The notes beneath the pieces were generated by a model. It searched no databases, was not told where the DNA came from, and saw only the letters and a program-made list of their open reading frames with translations. Both the position numbers and the translations under genes were made by a program. This document shows positions 14,544 to 23,693 of a DNA stretch of 64,000 bases, one piece after another. Source of the stretch: Prevotella sp. E15-22 (lineage in GTDB: Bacteria > Bacteroidota > Bacteroidia > Bacteroidales > Bacteroidaceae); contig NZ_CP096247.1 of assembly GCF_023204875.1 (NCBI RefSeq), forward strand, positions 310,001 through 374,000. The letters run 5' to 3'. The number at the start of each line of letters is the position of its first letter. Positions within the stretch are counted from its first letter, which is position 1.

Positions 14544-15245
14544 TTAGGATTCTATTTCTTGTTTGCTGAGCCATTCTGGAAACTCGTCCAGCGTCAGGCA
14601 ATCTTCTATGCGCACATCGCCCAGGCGTGTCCTGCAGAGGGCGGTGAGGAAAGCTCCACTTCCCAGGGCTTCGCCAATGTCGCGAGCCAAAGCGCGGATA
14701 TAAGTGCCCTTGCCGCAAACCACACGAATGCTCATTTGCATGGTGGTGGGGTCGAAGTTGGTCAACTCTATCTCGTCGATGCGCAGCGTCTTGGGTTTCA
14801 GTTCCACCTTCTCGCCTCTGCGAGCCAACTTGTAGGCGCGGTCGCCCCCAATGCTGCAGGCCGAATATTCGGGTGGCACCTGCTGTATCTCGCCCAGGAA
14901 CTTAGGCAGGGTTTGCTCTATCAACTCACGCGTGACGTGGCGTGTGGGATAGGTCATGTTCACCGTGTGCTCCATATCGTAGCTGGGTGTTGTGGCGCCC
15001 AGTTGCAGGGTGGCGGTATATTCCTTCGAGGCATATTGCAGCGATTCAATGCGCTTGGTGGCCTTACCTGTGCAGAGGATCAGCACACCTGTGGCCAGCG
15101 GGTCGAGTGTACCTGCGTGTCCAGTCTTCAGTCGCTTGACGCGAAGTGCTTTCGACAGACGGGTGCGGACATAGGCCAGCGCACCGAATGATGACATCCG
15201 ATAGGGCTTGTTGATGTATATAAATTCTCCTTCGTGAAAGTTCAT
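14544..15245 (-). CDS. truB: tRNA pseudouridine-55 synthase
   Basis: TruB isomerises U55 in the T-loop of almost all tRNAs. The 233-residue product carries the catalytic motif GHAGTLDPLATGVL with nucleophilic Asp48, INKPYRMSSFGALAYVR at the N-terminus, the PPEYSACSIGGDRAYKLAR segment and VRVVCGKGTYIRALARDIGE-type motifs (here SIRVVCGKGTYIRALARD). It lacks an extended C-terminal PUA domain, as is usual for short bacterial forms. Its ATG overlaps the uppP stop codon by one base (TAATG), indicating coupled translation. Confidence 0.96.
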   Translation of the reverse strand: MNFHEGEFIYINKPYRMSSFGALAYVRTRLSKALRVKRLKTGHAGTLDPLATGVLILCTGKATKRIESLQYASKEYTATLQLGATTPSYDMEHTVNMTYPTRHVTRELIEQTLPKFLGEIQQVPPEYSACSIGGDRAYKLARRGEKVELKPKTLRIDEIELTNFDPTTMQMSIRVVCGKGTYIRALARDIGEALGSGAFLTALCRTRLGDVRIEDCLTLDEFPEWLSKQEIES

Positions 15246-16045
15246 TAACTGAGCAGGCTATAGGTGATGGCAATCAGACCCACGATAGCGCAGTAGATGC
15301 CGAAATAAACGAGCTTGCCCTTCTTCACGATGTTAATCATCCATTTGCAGGCAAAACAGCCGCTGATGAAGGCGGCAATGAAACCAACTGCCATGGGCAG
15401 GGCGTCAACACCGCCAAAGGCCTCTTCTCCCTTCACGAACTTCATGACAGACAGTAAAGCCTGTCCCAGAATGGGAGGGATGACCATGAGGAACGAGAAC
15501 TGAGCCAGTTTCTCTTTCTTGCTTCCCAGCAGAAGACCCGTTGCAATGGTGCTGCCCGAGCGTGATACACCAGGCAATACAGCGATGGCCTGAGCAATGC
15601 CGATGATGAAGGCGTCTTTCCATGAGATGTTCTCCTTCTGGCGTGGCTTGGCGAAATAGGTAAAGATGAGTAGGGTGGCTGTCACCATCAGACAGCAGCC
15701 CACCAGCAGCAGGTTGCCTGTGAAGAGCGCCTCAATCTGGTCTTTGAACAGCACGCCAACGATACCCACGGGAATCATGGATACCACGATGTTGAGGAAG
15801 TACTTCGTCTCGTTGTTCATCTGAAACTTAAACAGTCCTCTGGTGATCCAGTCGATCTCGCTCCACAGGATGACCAGCGTTGACAGCACGGTAGCCACGT
15901 GCAGCATCACGTCAAAGGTCAGGTTCTCTTCCAATTCCACCCCCAGGATGGCATTGCCAATCTCCAGGTGACCGCTGCTGCTCACAGGCAGATATTCTGT
16001 TAATCCCTGGATGATGCCCAGGATCAATGCTTGTAACCAATCCAT
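15245..16045 (-). CDS. uppP: Undecaprenyl-diphosphatase (BacA/UppP)
   Basis: This integral membrane enzyme removes a phosphate from undecaprenyl diphosphate to recycle the lipid carrier for peptidoglycan and other surface glycans; overproduction gives bacitracin resistance in other bacteria. The 266-residue protein shows both signature motifs: [16 protein letters not shown] near the N-terminus and [20 protein letters not shown] in the middle. About eight hydrophobic helices can be counted. It is preceded by the DUF3098 gene (5-base gap) and overlaps truB by one base. Confidence 0.96.
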   Translation of the reverse strand: MDWLQALILGIIQGLTEYLPVSSSGHLEIGNAILGVELEENLTFDVMLHVATVLSTLVILWSEIDWITRGLFKFQMNNETKYFLNIVVSMIPVGIVGVLFKDQIEALFTGNLLLVGCCLMVTATLLIFTYFAKPRQKENISWKDAFIIGIAQAIAVLPGVSRSGSTIATGLLLGSKKEKLAQFSFLMVIPPILGQALLSVMKFVKGEEAFGGVDALPMAVGFIAAFISGCFACKWMINIVKKGKLVYFGIYCAIVGLIAITYSLLS

Positions 16046-16050
16046 GCTTA

Positions 16051-16272
16051 TTACTTACTTTTGTGCACAACGGCATAGATCATTGAAACGAAGCCAAAGA
16101 GGCACACCAGTGGAGCCACTTTGATACGACGGGCACTGAAAATCTCAGGGTTGTAGGCTTCCTGACTAGAACCGCCGCCGGCCATGAGTATAAATCCGAT
16201 GACAACGATGGCCATGCCTATTGCCAACAGGATGAAGTTTGTTCTTCCGAATGCAAAATTATTCTTGTCCAT
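16051..16272 (-). CDS. Small membrane protein of the DUF3098 family
   Basis: The 73-residue protein begins [20 protein letters not shown] and has two hydrophobic helices (about 14-32 and 52-68) separated by a short loop ([16 protein letters not shown]). This size and pattern match DUF3098, a Bacteroidetes family normally encoded between ftsX and uppP, as here. Its function is unknown; the constant position suggests a link to cell division or envelope synthesis. Confidence 0.85.
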   Translation of the reverse strand: MDKNNFAFGRTNFILLAIGMAIVVIGFILMAGGGSSQEAYNPEIFSARRIKVAPLVCLFGFVSMIYAVVHKSK

Positions 16273-16286
16273 ATGTTTGTTAAAGC

Positions 16287-17165
16287 TTAAATCTTATACA
16301 GTTCACCTGCTGTCATGCGCAGGAATTTGTTCACCGAAAGGTAGGTGCACAGCACCATAATCACAAAGCCGAAGATGAAGACACAGGCGGCAGTGAACGC
16401 CAGCTCGTGCCATGTCATAATCTCCTGAACGTGCGGCATGTAGGGCAGTAGTCCGTAGATGATAGCCCCCAGCAGAATGCAGGTCAGCGTTGCCGATATC
16501 AGTCCCACGATGATGGCCTGCTTGAGGAAAGGTTTACGGATGAATCCCCATGAGGCACCAACCAACTTCATGGTGTGGATGATGAAACGTCGAGAGTAGA
16601 TGCTCAGCTGCACCGAGTTGCTGATTAGTGTGTAGCAGATGAAGATGAGCAGGGCCGAAAGGATAAGCAGCGCGATGCTGATGGGCTCCAGTATGCGGTT
16701 CATGCCCTCTATCTCGTCCTTTGTGTAAGCCACATCAACCACCTTGTTGTTCTTGCGCAGTGTGTCGGCAATCTTCTGCAGCGAGTCGGTGTTGGCATAG
16801 TCAGCTTCCAACTTTACGGTCAGCTCAGCCGAGAAGGGGTTGCATCCCGCAAACTCGGTGGGGTCGATGCCCATCTCGCTCTTGGCAGTCTTCAGTGCCT
16901 CTTCGCTACTGATGTAAACCACTTCGCGGGCATAGGGTTTTGTCTTGATATACGAACCCAGTACGGTTCCATCTTTTACAGACACCGTGTCGCCCAAAAT
17001 CACACTTATCTCAATGTTCTCACGCAGGCTTTTCTGGAGGTTGTTGGCAGTGAGCACAGAGAGGACCACCAAGCCTAATAATACCAGAACCATCGTTGCA
17101 CTGATGCAGAGTGTCACCATTTGCAGACGGTGTCTGCGCTTATTCATGTTTTTTCTTTTTCTCAT
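16287..17165 (-). CDS. ftsX: Cell division protein FtsX (ABC-type permease)
   Basis: FtsX with the ATPase FtsE controls peptidoglycan hydrolases at the division site. The 292-residue protein has the expected plan: a short cytoplasmic basic N-terminus (MRKRKNMNKRRHRL), TM1 (residues about 16-40), a periplasmic domain of about 115 residues, then three TM helices with the permease core (ISIYSRRFIIHTMKLVGAS-like, here LSIYSRRFIIHTMKLVGASW). ftsE is not adjacent. It is the first gene of a minus-strand operon running to folK. A TACCTTTG box lies at 17209-17216. Confidence 0.93.
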   Translation of the reverse strand: MRKRKNMNKRRHRLQMVTLCISATMVLVLLGLVVLSVLTANNLQKSLRENIEISVILGDTVSVKDGTVLGSYIKTKPYAREVVYISSEEALKTAKSEMGIDPTEFAGCNPFSAELTVKLEADYANTDSLQKIADTLRKNNKVVDVAYTKDEIEGMNRILEPISIALLILSALLIFICYTLISNSVQLSIYSRRFIIHTMKLVGASWGFIRKPFLKQAIIVGLISATLTCILLGAIIYGLLPYMPHVQEIMTWHELAFTAACVFIFGFVIMVLCTYLSVNKFLRMTAGELYKI

Positions 17166-17208
17166 TTGAAAAATGAGCCTATAAAGGCAAATTCGTAAAA
17201 TAATTCTG

Positions 17209-17216
17209 CAAAGGTA
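17209..17216 (-). promoter_or_regulatory. -7 box of the ftsX operon
   Basis: TACCTTTG on the minus strand, followed by C, lies 44 bases upstream of ftsX. Confidence 0.65.
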
Positions 17217-17342
17217 CTATAAAATGGGTGAATTGCAAAACGTTTTAAGAATTATTTGCAGTCCTTGGCGATGCATCGCAAAAAAATAGGTGCCAAACGA
17301 AAATAATTGGGGTTAAAGAATGGCTAATAACGAATAATTTTG

Positions 17343-17350
17343 TACCTTTG
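17343..17350 (+). promoter_or_regulatory. -7 box of the purH-mreB-rodA operon
   Basis: TACCTTTG followed by C lies 36 bases before the purH start. The divergent gap also contains a perfect 12-bp palindrome GCGATGCATCGC at 17268-17279. Confidence 0.65.
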
Positions 17351-17385
17351 CACCCTCAAACATATAACGTTATATAAAAATAGGT

Positions 17386-17979
17386 ATGGCTGAAGTTAGA
17401 AAGATCAAAACAGCATTGATTTCGGTGTTCCACAAAGATGGGTTGGACGAGTTGTTGAAGAAGCTTAATGAGGAGGGCGTTCGCTTCCTGTCTACAGGTG
17501 GTACGCAGAAGTTCATTGAGGAGCAAGGCTATGAGTGTCAGAAGGTTGAGGATGTAACGACCTATCCGTCTATCCTGGGTGGTCGTGTGAAGACACTGCA
17601 TCCTAAAGTGTTCGGAGGAATCCTGGGTCGTCGCGATAATGAGGGCGACCGCGAGCAGATGGCTCAGTACGAGATTCCTGAGATCGACCTGGTTATCGTT
17701 GACCTTTATCCCTTTGAGCAGACTGTTGCCAGTGGTGCTAACGAGGCTGATATCATTGAGAAGATTGATATTGGCGGTATTTCTCTGATTCGTGCTGGTG
17801 CTAAGAACTTCAAGGACGTGGTTATCGTTCCTTCGAAGGCAGAGTACAGTGTGCTGCTTGATATTCTGAACAAGAAGGGTGCTCAGACCGATATTGAGGA
17901 CCGTAAGATGTTCGCAGCCCGTGCCTTTGGTGTCAGCAGTCATTATGATACTGCTATTCACAGTTGGTTTACAAAATAA
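17386..17979 (+). CDS. purH: IMP cyclohydrolase, stand-alone N-terminal domain of PurH
   Basis: The 197-residue product matches only the MGS-like IMP cyclohydrolase half of bifunctional PurH (about 500-590 residues in most bacteria), which closes FAICAR to IMP in the last purine step. Visible motifs are KTALISVFHKDGLDELLKKL, RFLSTGGTQKFIEEQGYE, GGRVKTLHPKVFGGILGRR, VDLYPFEQTV, IDIGGISLIRAGAKNFKDVV and a C-terminal SSHYDTAIHSWF. The AICAR transformylase domain is absent, and mreB starts six bases after the stop. The chain ends cleanly at the domain boundary, so this looks like gene fission rather than decay. The transformylase must be encoded elsewhere or replaced. Confidence 0.92.
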   Translation: MAEVRKIKTALISVFHKDGLDELLKKLNEEGVRFLSTGGTQKFIEEQGYECQKVEDVTTYPSILGGRVKTLHPKVFGGILGRRDNEGDREQMAQYEIPEIDLVIVDLYPFEQTVASGANEADIIEKIDIGGISLIRAGAKNFKDVVIVPSKAEYSVLLDILNKKGAQTDIEDRKMFAARAFGVSSHYDTAIHSWFTK

Positions 17980-17984
17980 TTAGA

Positions 17985-19007
17985 ATGGGATTTTTTAGTT
18001 TCAGACAAGAGCTGGCCATGGACCTTGGCACAGCAAACACGATTATCATCAGTGATGACAAGATCGTGGTAGACGAGCCTTCGGTCGTTGCACTCGACCG
18101 TCGTACGGACAAGATGATTGCCGTGGGACAACAGGCCAAGATGATGTATGAAAAGACACACGACAATATTCGCACTATCCGTCCTTTGCGCGATGGTGTG
18201 ATTGCTGACTTCTCGGCCTGCGAACAGATGATGCGCGGCCTGATTAAGATGGTTCACACGGGCCGTCACTTCTTCTCGCCTTCACTGCGCATGGTGATTG
18301 GCGTACCCAGCGGTTCTACCGAGGTGGAGCTTCGTGCTGTGCGCGACTCAGCCGAGCATGCTGATGGACGTGATGTCTATCTGATTTTCGAGCCTATGGC
18401 TGCTGCCATTGGTATTGGCGTCGATGTTGAGGCCCCAGAGGGTAACATGATTGTTGATATCGGTGGTGGTTCAACTGAGATTGCCGTTATCTCGTTGGGT
18501 GGTATCGTGTCGAACAACTCTATCCGTACGGCTGGTGACGACCTTACCGCTGATATCCAGGAGTATATGTCTCGCCAGCACAATGTCAAGGTGTCTGAGC
18601 GTATGGCCGAGCGTATCAAGATTGCTGTGGGTTCGGCTCTGACCGACCTGGGCGACGAGGCCCCTGAGGACTATATCGTTCATGGTCCTAACCGTATCAC
18701 GGCGCTGCCCATGGAGGTGCCCGTATGCTATCAGGAGATAGCTCATTGTCTGGACAAGACCATTGCAAAGATTGAGAACGCCGTGCTTTCTGCACTCGAG
18801 AATACGCCTCCTGAGTTGTATGCCGACATCGTTCGCAACGGTATCTACCTGAGTGGTGGCGGCGCTCTGCTGCGTGGCCTCGACAAGCGTCTCGAAGACA
18901 AGATCAACATTCCTTTCCATGTGCCCGAAGACCCCTTGCACTCAGTAGCCAAGGGCGCAGGCATCGCTTTGAAGAACGTTGATCGTTTCTCATTCCTGAT
19001 GAGATAG
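17985..19007 (+). CDS. mreB: Rod shape-determining protein MreB (actin homologue)
   Basis: MreB polymerises under the inner membrane and directs the elongation synthesis machine. From ATG 17985 the 340-residue product has the amphipathic N-terminus MGFFSFRQELAMDLGTANTI containing the phosphate-1 motif, VIGVPSGSTEVELRAV, the phosphate-2 motif MIVDIGGGSTEIAVISLGGI and the adenosine motif YLSGGGALLRGLDKRL. Length is standard (E. coli 347). It begins the canonical mreB-mreC-mreD-mrdA-rodA run and is probably co-transcribed with the upstream IMP cyclohydrolase gene. Confidence 0.97.
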   Translation: MGFFSFRQELAMDLGTANTIIISDDKIVVDEPSVVALDRRTDKMIAVGQQAKMMYEKTHDNIRTIRPLRDGVIADFSACEQMMRGLIKMVHTGRHFFSPSLRMVIGVPSGSTEVELRAVRDSAEHADGRDVYLIFEPMAAAIGIGVDVEAPEGNMIVDIGGGSTEIAVISLGGIVSNNSIRTAGDDLTADIQEYMSRQHNVKVSERMAERIKIAVGSALTDLGDEAPEDYIVHGPNRITALPMEVPVCYQEIAHCLDKTIAKIENAVLSALENTPPELYADIVRNGIYLSGGGALLRGLDKRLEDKINIPFHVPEDPLHSVAKGAGIALKNVDRFSFLMR

Positions 19008-19008
19008 A

Positions 19009-19878
19009 ATGCACAATCTGCTGGCATTTCTCACCAAGTACTACCACTGGTTCATCTTCCTTTTGCTGGAAGTGGCCAGTGGTGTGATGCTGTTTAGATA
19101 CAACAGCTATCAGGGCAGCGTGTGGATTTCGTCGGCTAATGCGGTTGTGGGAAAGGTCTATGAATGGCAGGCTGGTCTTGAGCAGTACTTTTCGTTGGTC
19201 GACCAGAATGCTGCGCTGACACATCGAAATCTTGTTCTAGAGCAGCAGCTGAAGGCCTATAAAGAGTCTGCGGCCGATGCACACGAGGATTCTGTGCAGT
19301 CGCTTCAGACCATGATGGGCAACCTTGGCAAATATAGCTTTGTGCAGGCTAAGGTGGTCTCAAACTCTATTGATAAGACAGATAATCTGATCACCATCGA
19401 CCGTGGTACGGAGGATGGTGTCGAGGTGGACATGGGCGTGGCCTGTGGCACTGGAATAGTGGGCGTTGTCTATATGACCAGCGCCCACTATTCTATTGTT
19501 ATACCTGTGCTCAACAAATGGTCGCGCATCAGTTGCGCCATCCGTAACAAAGGCTATTTCGGCTATGTCACATGGGATGGTGTCAACCCTGTTGTCGCCT
19601 ATGTCGATGACATACCCCGTCATGCCAAGTTCAAGGTGGGCGAGTGGGTCGAGACAAGTGGCTATTCGTCCATATTCCCCAAGGGCATCCTGATTGGTAA
19701 GATTATGGAAATCTCCGATTCGCCCGATGGCCTGTCGTACAGACTCAAGATAAATCTGTCTACCGATTTCTCACGGTTGCGTGATGTGTGTGTGATAACA
19801 GAAAAGGATTTTGCCGACCGAAGAAGACTGCACGAGGCAGCCCTCGATTCGATGGCATTGCAAAGAAGTAGGAACTAA
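19009..19878 (+). CDS. mreC: Rod shape-determining protein MreC
   Basis: MreC is a bitopic protein that activates PBP2 in the elongasome. The 289-residue product has a short cytoplasmic N-terminus, one TM helix (about 12-30, WFIFLLLEVASGVMLF), a coiled-coil region (about 60-95, LTHRNLVLEQQLKAYKES) and the periplasmic double beta-barrel domain with NLITIDRGTEDGVEVDMGV, GIVGVVYMTSAHYSIVIPV and SSIFPKGILIGKI. Its ATG follows the mreB stop after one base. Confidence 0.95.
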   Translation: MHNLLAFLTKYYHWFIFLLLEVASGVMLFRYNSYQGSVWISSANAVVGKVYEWQAGLEQYFSLVDQNAALTHRNLVLEQQLKAYKESAADAHEDSVQSLQTMMGNLGKYSFVQAKVVSNSIDKTDNLITIDRGTEDGVEVDMGVACGTGIVGVVYMTSAHYSIVIPVLNKWSRISCAIRNKGYFGYVTWDGVNPVVAYVDDIPRHAKFKVGEWVETSGYSSIFPKGILIGKIMEISDSPDGLSYRLKINLSTDFSRLRDVCVITEKDFADRRRLHEAALDSMALQRSRN

Positions 19879-19883
19879 GGCCC

Positions 19884-20381
19884 ATGTTATTTGATTTTCT
19901 TCGACGACTGACAGTGATGATTGTGCTCTGTCTGGCACAGGTGCTGGTGCTCAACCGCATCCAGCTGTTTCATTGTGCCACGCCGTTGTTGTATGCTTAC
20001 TTCGCCATTATCTTCCCTCGCAACTATCCCAAGTGGGCCATCCTGTTGTGGTGTTTCTCATTGGGCGTTATTGTTGATGCCTTCTCAAACACGCCTGGCA
20101 TGGCTGCTGCTTCCATGACGTTGATAGGTGCCTTGCAACCCTATCTGCTGGAGCTGTTCCTGCCGCGCGATGTCGACGACCATATGAAGGCCTCGGCTGC
20201 GGCCATGGGTATGGGTAATTTTATGTCGCTGGCCACACTCATGATCCTTATTTATTGTGTGGTATTCTTCACCATTGATCTCTTCAGCTTCTTTAATGGT
20301 CTCTATTGGCTGGGGTGTGTCGTGGGCAGCACCCTGCTAACACTTATCCTTGTCTTTACGGTTGAAAACATTAGAAAGTAG
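19884..20381 (+). CDS. mreD: Rod shape-determining protein MreD
   Basis: MreD is a small polytopic membrane protein of the elongasome. The 165-residue product has five to six hydrophobic helices; the WAILLWCFSLGVIVDAFSNT segment corresponds to the conserved G-x-x-x-D region of the family. Position between mreC (5-base gap) and mrdA (8-base gap) confirms the assignment. Confidence 0.92.
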   Translation: MLFDFLRRLTVMIVLCLAQVLVLNRIQLFHCATPLLYAYFAIIFPRNYPKWAILLWCFSLGVIVDAFSNTPGMAAASMTLIGALQPYLLELFLPRDVDDHMKASAAAMGMGNFMSLATLMILIYCVVFFTIDLFSFFNGLYWLGCVVGSTLLTLILVFTVENIRK

Positions 20382-20389
20382 TCGCTGGC

Positions 20390-22240
20390 GTGAAAGATTA
20401 CGAACTGGAAAATAGGCGATATGTGATTGGTGGCGTGGCAGTGTTGATTGTCGTCACCTATATCGTGCGTCTGTTTTTTCTCCAGTTGATGAGTGACGAC
20501 TACAAGAAGAATGCCGACTCCAATGCTTTCCTTAAGAAGATTGAATATCCCTCGCGTGGCGTGATCACCGATCGCCATGGCGAGTTGCTGGTCTATAACC
20601 AGCCGGCTTATGATATTATGGTGGTGGTCAACGAGGCCAAGGATCGTCTTGATACGCTGGAACTGTGTGCCGCTTTGAACATCGACCGTGCTGAGTTCGA
20701 TGAGCGTATGGCCAATATCAAGGACCGTTCAAAGAACCCAGGCTATTCGCGCTTCACCCAACAGATGTTTATGAACCAGCTCTCCGACCACGACTTCAGT
20801 GTGTTTCAGGAGAAGATGTACCGTTTCCCTGGCTTCTATGCCCAGAAGCGAAGCATCCGTCAGTACGAGCATCCCTATGCTGCTCATGTGCTGGGCGATG
20901 TGGCCGAGGTGTCGCCTTCGGATATCGAGGAAGATGAGTACTATCAGCCTGGCGACTACATTGGAAAACTGGGCGTGGAGCGTTCGTATGAAAAATACCT
21001 GCGTGGCGAAAAGGGCGTGCAGATCCTGTTGCGCGATGCTCATGGCCGCATTCAGGGCAGTTATATGAATGGCGAACTGGACAGTCCGCCTGTGCCAGGC
21101 AAGAACCTTACGCTGGGGCTTGACTTGAAGTTGCAGGCTCTGGCTGAACGACTGCTCGAAGGAAAGATTGGCTCCGTGGTGGCCATCGAACCCTCCACAG
21201 GCGAAGTGCTTTGCATGGCCAGCTCGCCCAACTACGACCCACGTATGATGGTGGGACGCCAGCGCTCTAAGAGTCACCGCATGCTGAGTCAGGACACCTG
21301 GAAACCCCTGCTCAATCGTTCCATCATGGGTCAGTATCCCCCAGGTTCTACCTTCAAGACCACACAGGCCCTGACCTTCCTTTCCGAGGGTATCATCTCT
21401 CCCCAGACCGCCTATCCCTGCTACCATGGCTTTGTGTTCAAAGGCTTGCGTGTGGGCTGTCATGGTCATGGCTCGCCCCTGCCATTGGTACCTGCCATCT
21501 CCACTTCGTGCAACGGCTATTTCTGCTGGGGACTCTATCATATGATTGGCAATCGCCAGAAGTACAAGACCGTTCAGGACGCTATGAACACCTGGCGCGA
21601 CTATATGGTGTCGATGGGCTTCGGCTATCGACTGGGCATCGACCTGCCAGGCGAGAAGCGCGGACTGATTCCCAATGCGCAGTTCTACGACAAGGCCTAT
21701 AAAGGCTCATGGAACGGACTCACCGTTATCTCTATCTCTATCGGTCAGGGCGAGGTCAACGCCACGCCACTGCAGATTGCCAACCTGGGTGCCACTATTG
21801 CCAACCGTGGCTGGTTCATCACGCCCCATGTGGTGAAGAAGATTGAGGGCGAGAAGCTCGACACACTCTATACCAACCGTCGCTATACCATGGCCAAGCG
21901 CGAGGCCTACGAAACGGTGGTACAAGGCATGCGCGCTGCTGCCCTTGGCGGAACCTGTCGTGAGTTGGCCAAGTACGACTTCATGGCTTGTGGTAAGACA
22001 GGTACGGCCCAGAACCGTGGTCACGACCACTCTGTGTTCATGGGCTTTGCGCCTATGGAGAACCCTAAGATTGCTGTGGCCGTCTATGTGGAGAATGGCG
22101 GATGGGGTGCCACCTATGGTGTGCCCATTGGCGGCCTGATTATGGAACAATATATTCACGGGGAACTATCGGAAGCTTCGAAGACGAAGGCGGCCGAGAT
22201 ACAAAACAAACGCATTAGCTATGGCACTTCAAGCAGATAG
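20390..22240 (+). CDS. mrdA: Penicillin-binding protein 2, elongasome transpeptidase
   Basis: PBP2 cross-links peptidoglycan during cell elongation. The 616-residue product starts at GTG 20390 and has one N-terminal TM anchor (about 14-33), a dimerisation domain with PSRGVITDRHGELLVYN and GDYIGKLGVERSYEKYLRG, and a transpeptidase domain with active-site S320-T-F-K323 (PPGSTFK), the SxN motif in STSCNG and KTG at K536 (CGKTGTAQN). All three catalytic motifs are intact. Its last 20 bases overlap rodA, consistent with the known PBP2-RodA complex being made from coupled genes. Confidence 0.96.
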   Translation: MKDYELENRRYVIGGVAVLIVVTYIVRLFFLQLMSDDYKKNADSNAFLKKIEYPSRGVITDRHGELLVYNQPAYDIMVVVNEAKDRLDTLELCAALNIDRAEFDERMANIKDRSKNPGYSRFTQQMFMNQLSDHDFSVFQEKMYRFPGFYAQKRSIRQYEHPYAAHVLGDVAEVSPSDIEEDEYYQPGDYIGKLGVERSYEKYLRGEKGVQILLRDAHGRIQGSYMNGELDSPPVPGKNLTLGLDLKLQALAERLLEGKIGSVVAIEPSTGEVLCMASSPNYDPRMMVGRQRSKSHRMLSQDTWKPLLNRSIMGQYPPGSTFKTTQALTFLSEGIISPQTAYPCYHGFVFKGLRVGCHGHGSPLPLVPAISTSCNGYFCWGLYHMIGNRQKYKTVQDAMNTWRDYMVSMGFGYRLGIDLPGEKRGLIPNAQFYDKAYKGSWNGLTVISISIGQGEVNATPLQIANLGATIANRGWFITPHVVKKIEGEKLDTLYTNRRYTMAKREAYETVVQGMRAAALGGTCRELAKYDFMACGKTGTAQNRGHDHSVFMGFAPMENPKIAVAVYVENGGWGATYGVPIGGLIMEQYIHGELSEASKTKAAEIQNKRISYGTSSR

Positions 22241-23690
22241 GCAACAAAGCATCCTTCGCTCCATCGACTGGTGGACCATCATCATCTACGTGGCCTTGCT
22301 CTCGTTTGGCTGGTTCAGCGTGTGTGGTGCCAGCTATACCTATGGCGACACCGACCTCTTCTCGCTCTCGGCCCGTTCTGGCATGCAGATTGTGTGGATT
22401 GGCACATCGCTGTTCCTGGGACTGGTGCTGCTGTTGCTCGACGACCGACTATACGATACCTTTGCCTATATCCTCTTTGGATTGCTGGTCCTGCTGCTCT
22501 TTGCCACCATCTTCAATCCCCATAGCATCAAAGGCTCGCGATCGTGGCTGGTCCTTGGACCGTTGCGCCTGCAGCCGGCTGAGTTTGCGAAGTTTGCCAC
22601 GGCTCTGGCGCTGGCCAAATTTATGGGTACCTATGGCTACGACATCCATCGTGCCAAGGACCTCATGATCACCCTCGCCATCATCTTTGTGCCCATGCTC
22701 TGCATCGTGTTGCAGCGTGAGACGGGTTCTGCCCTGGTCTATCTTGCCTTCTTCCTCATGCTCTATCGCGAGGGCATGACGGGCAGTGTGCTGTTCACAG
22801 GTGTCATCATGGTGGCCTATTTCGTTATCGGCATCCGTTTTGCCGAGCCCACCTTATTTAATACGCCTACGTCGATAGGCTATTTTGTTGTGATGCTGCT
22901 CATCCAACTGTGTCTGTCGGTGATGTTGGGTGTCTACTGTAACAACTGGCGCGAGGCCATGCATTGCCTGTTCACCTGTCTGGGTGTCACCCTCGTGTTC
23001 CTGCTCTTCACCATCTTTGTCATTCCCTTCGACCTCTATTGGGTGCAGCTCACCATGTGTGTCCTCCTTGTGGGCTATCTGCTGTGGCGTTCTGTCTATA
23101 AACGCATGCGAAACTATCTGTGGATAGCACTTTTTGCTGGTGGATCGGTTATCTTCTTCAACTCGGCCGACTATGCCCTGAACCATGTGCTAGAGCCTCA
23201 TCAGCGCACACGTATCAATGTGTTGCTGGGCTTGGAGGAAGACCTGAAAGGTGCTGGTTATAATGTGCATCAGAGTGAGATTGCCATTGGCTCTGGCGGA
23301 CTGGAAGGTAAGGGTTTCCTGAATGGCACGCAGACCAAGTTGAAGTATGTGCCTGAGCAGGACACCGACTTCATCTTCTGTACGGTTGGCGAGGAGGAAG
23401 GATTTGTAGGAGCCGCAGGTGTGCTATTGCTATTCCTGGCCTTGATACTGCGACTCATCCATTTGGCCGAGCGACAACCCAAGGCCTTTGGCCGAATTTA
23501 TGGTTATTGTGTGCTGTCCGTATTCCTGTTCCATGTCTTTATCAATGTAGGCATGGTGTTGGGTCTGACGCCCGTTATTGGTATTCCTTTGCCGTTCTTC
23601 TCCTATGGCGGCTCGTCGTTGTGGGGCTTCACATTGCTCCTCTTTATTTTCCTGCGTATTGATGCAGGTCGCCATAGAATAAGAACCTGA
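22221..23690 (+). CDS. rodA: Peptidoglycan glycosyltransferase RodA (SEDS family)
   Basis: RodA polymerises lipid II into glycan strands with PBP2. The 489-residue protein has about ten hydrophobic helices and the SEDS signatures RLQPAEFAKFATALALAKF, VLQRETGSALVYLAFF with the catalytic-region Asp position replaced by Glu-Thr (typical RodA shows QxDxGS), VPEQDTDFIFCTVGEEEGF and the C-terminal GIPLPFFSYGGSS. It is longer than E. coli RodA (370) because of a central insertion of several hydrophobic segments (about residues 190-300), as is common in Bacteroidales. It converges with gldH after three bases without a terminator. Confidence 0.94.
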   Translation: MALQADRQQSILRSIDWWTIIIYVALLSFGWFSVCGASYTYGDTDLFSLSARSGMQIVWIGTSLFLGLVLLLLDDRLYDTFAYILFGLLVLLLFATIFNPHSIKGSRSWLVLGPLRLQPAEFAKFATALALAKFMGTYGYDIHRAKDLMITLAIIFVPMLCIVLQRETGSALVYLAFFLMLYREGMTGSVLFTGVIMVAYFVIGIRFAEPTLFNTPTSIGYFVVMLLIQLCLSVMLGVYCNNWREAMHCLFTCLGVTLVFLLFTIFVIPFDLYWVQLTMCVLLVGYLLWRSVYKRMRNYLWIALFAGGSVIFFNSADYALNHVLEPHQRTRINVLLGLEEDLKGAGYNVHQSEIAIGSGGLEGKGFLNGTQTKLKYVPEQDTDFIFCTVGEEEGFVGAAGVLLLFLALILRLIHLAERQPKAFGRIYGYCVLSVFLFHVFINVGMVLGLTPVIGIPLPFFSYGGSSLWGFTLLLFIFLRIDAGRHRIRT

Positions 23691-23693
23691 TTA

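Noticed and set aside
17386..17979. purH as a frameshifted or decayed pseudogene
   Set aside because: The protein ends exactly at the IMP cyclohydrolase domain boundary, all motifs are intact, and no transformylase remnants are seen in the six bases before mreB.
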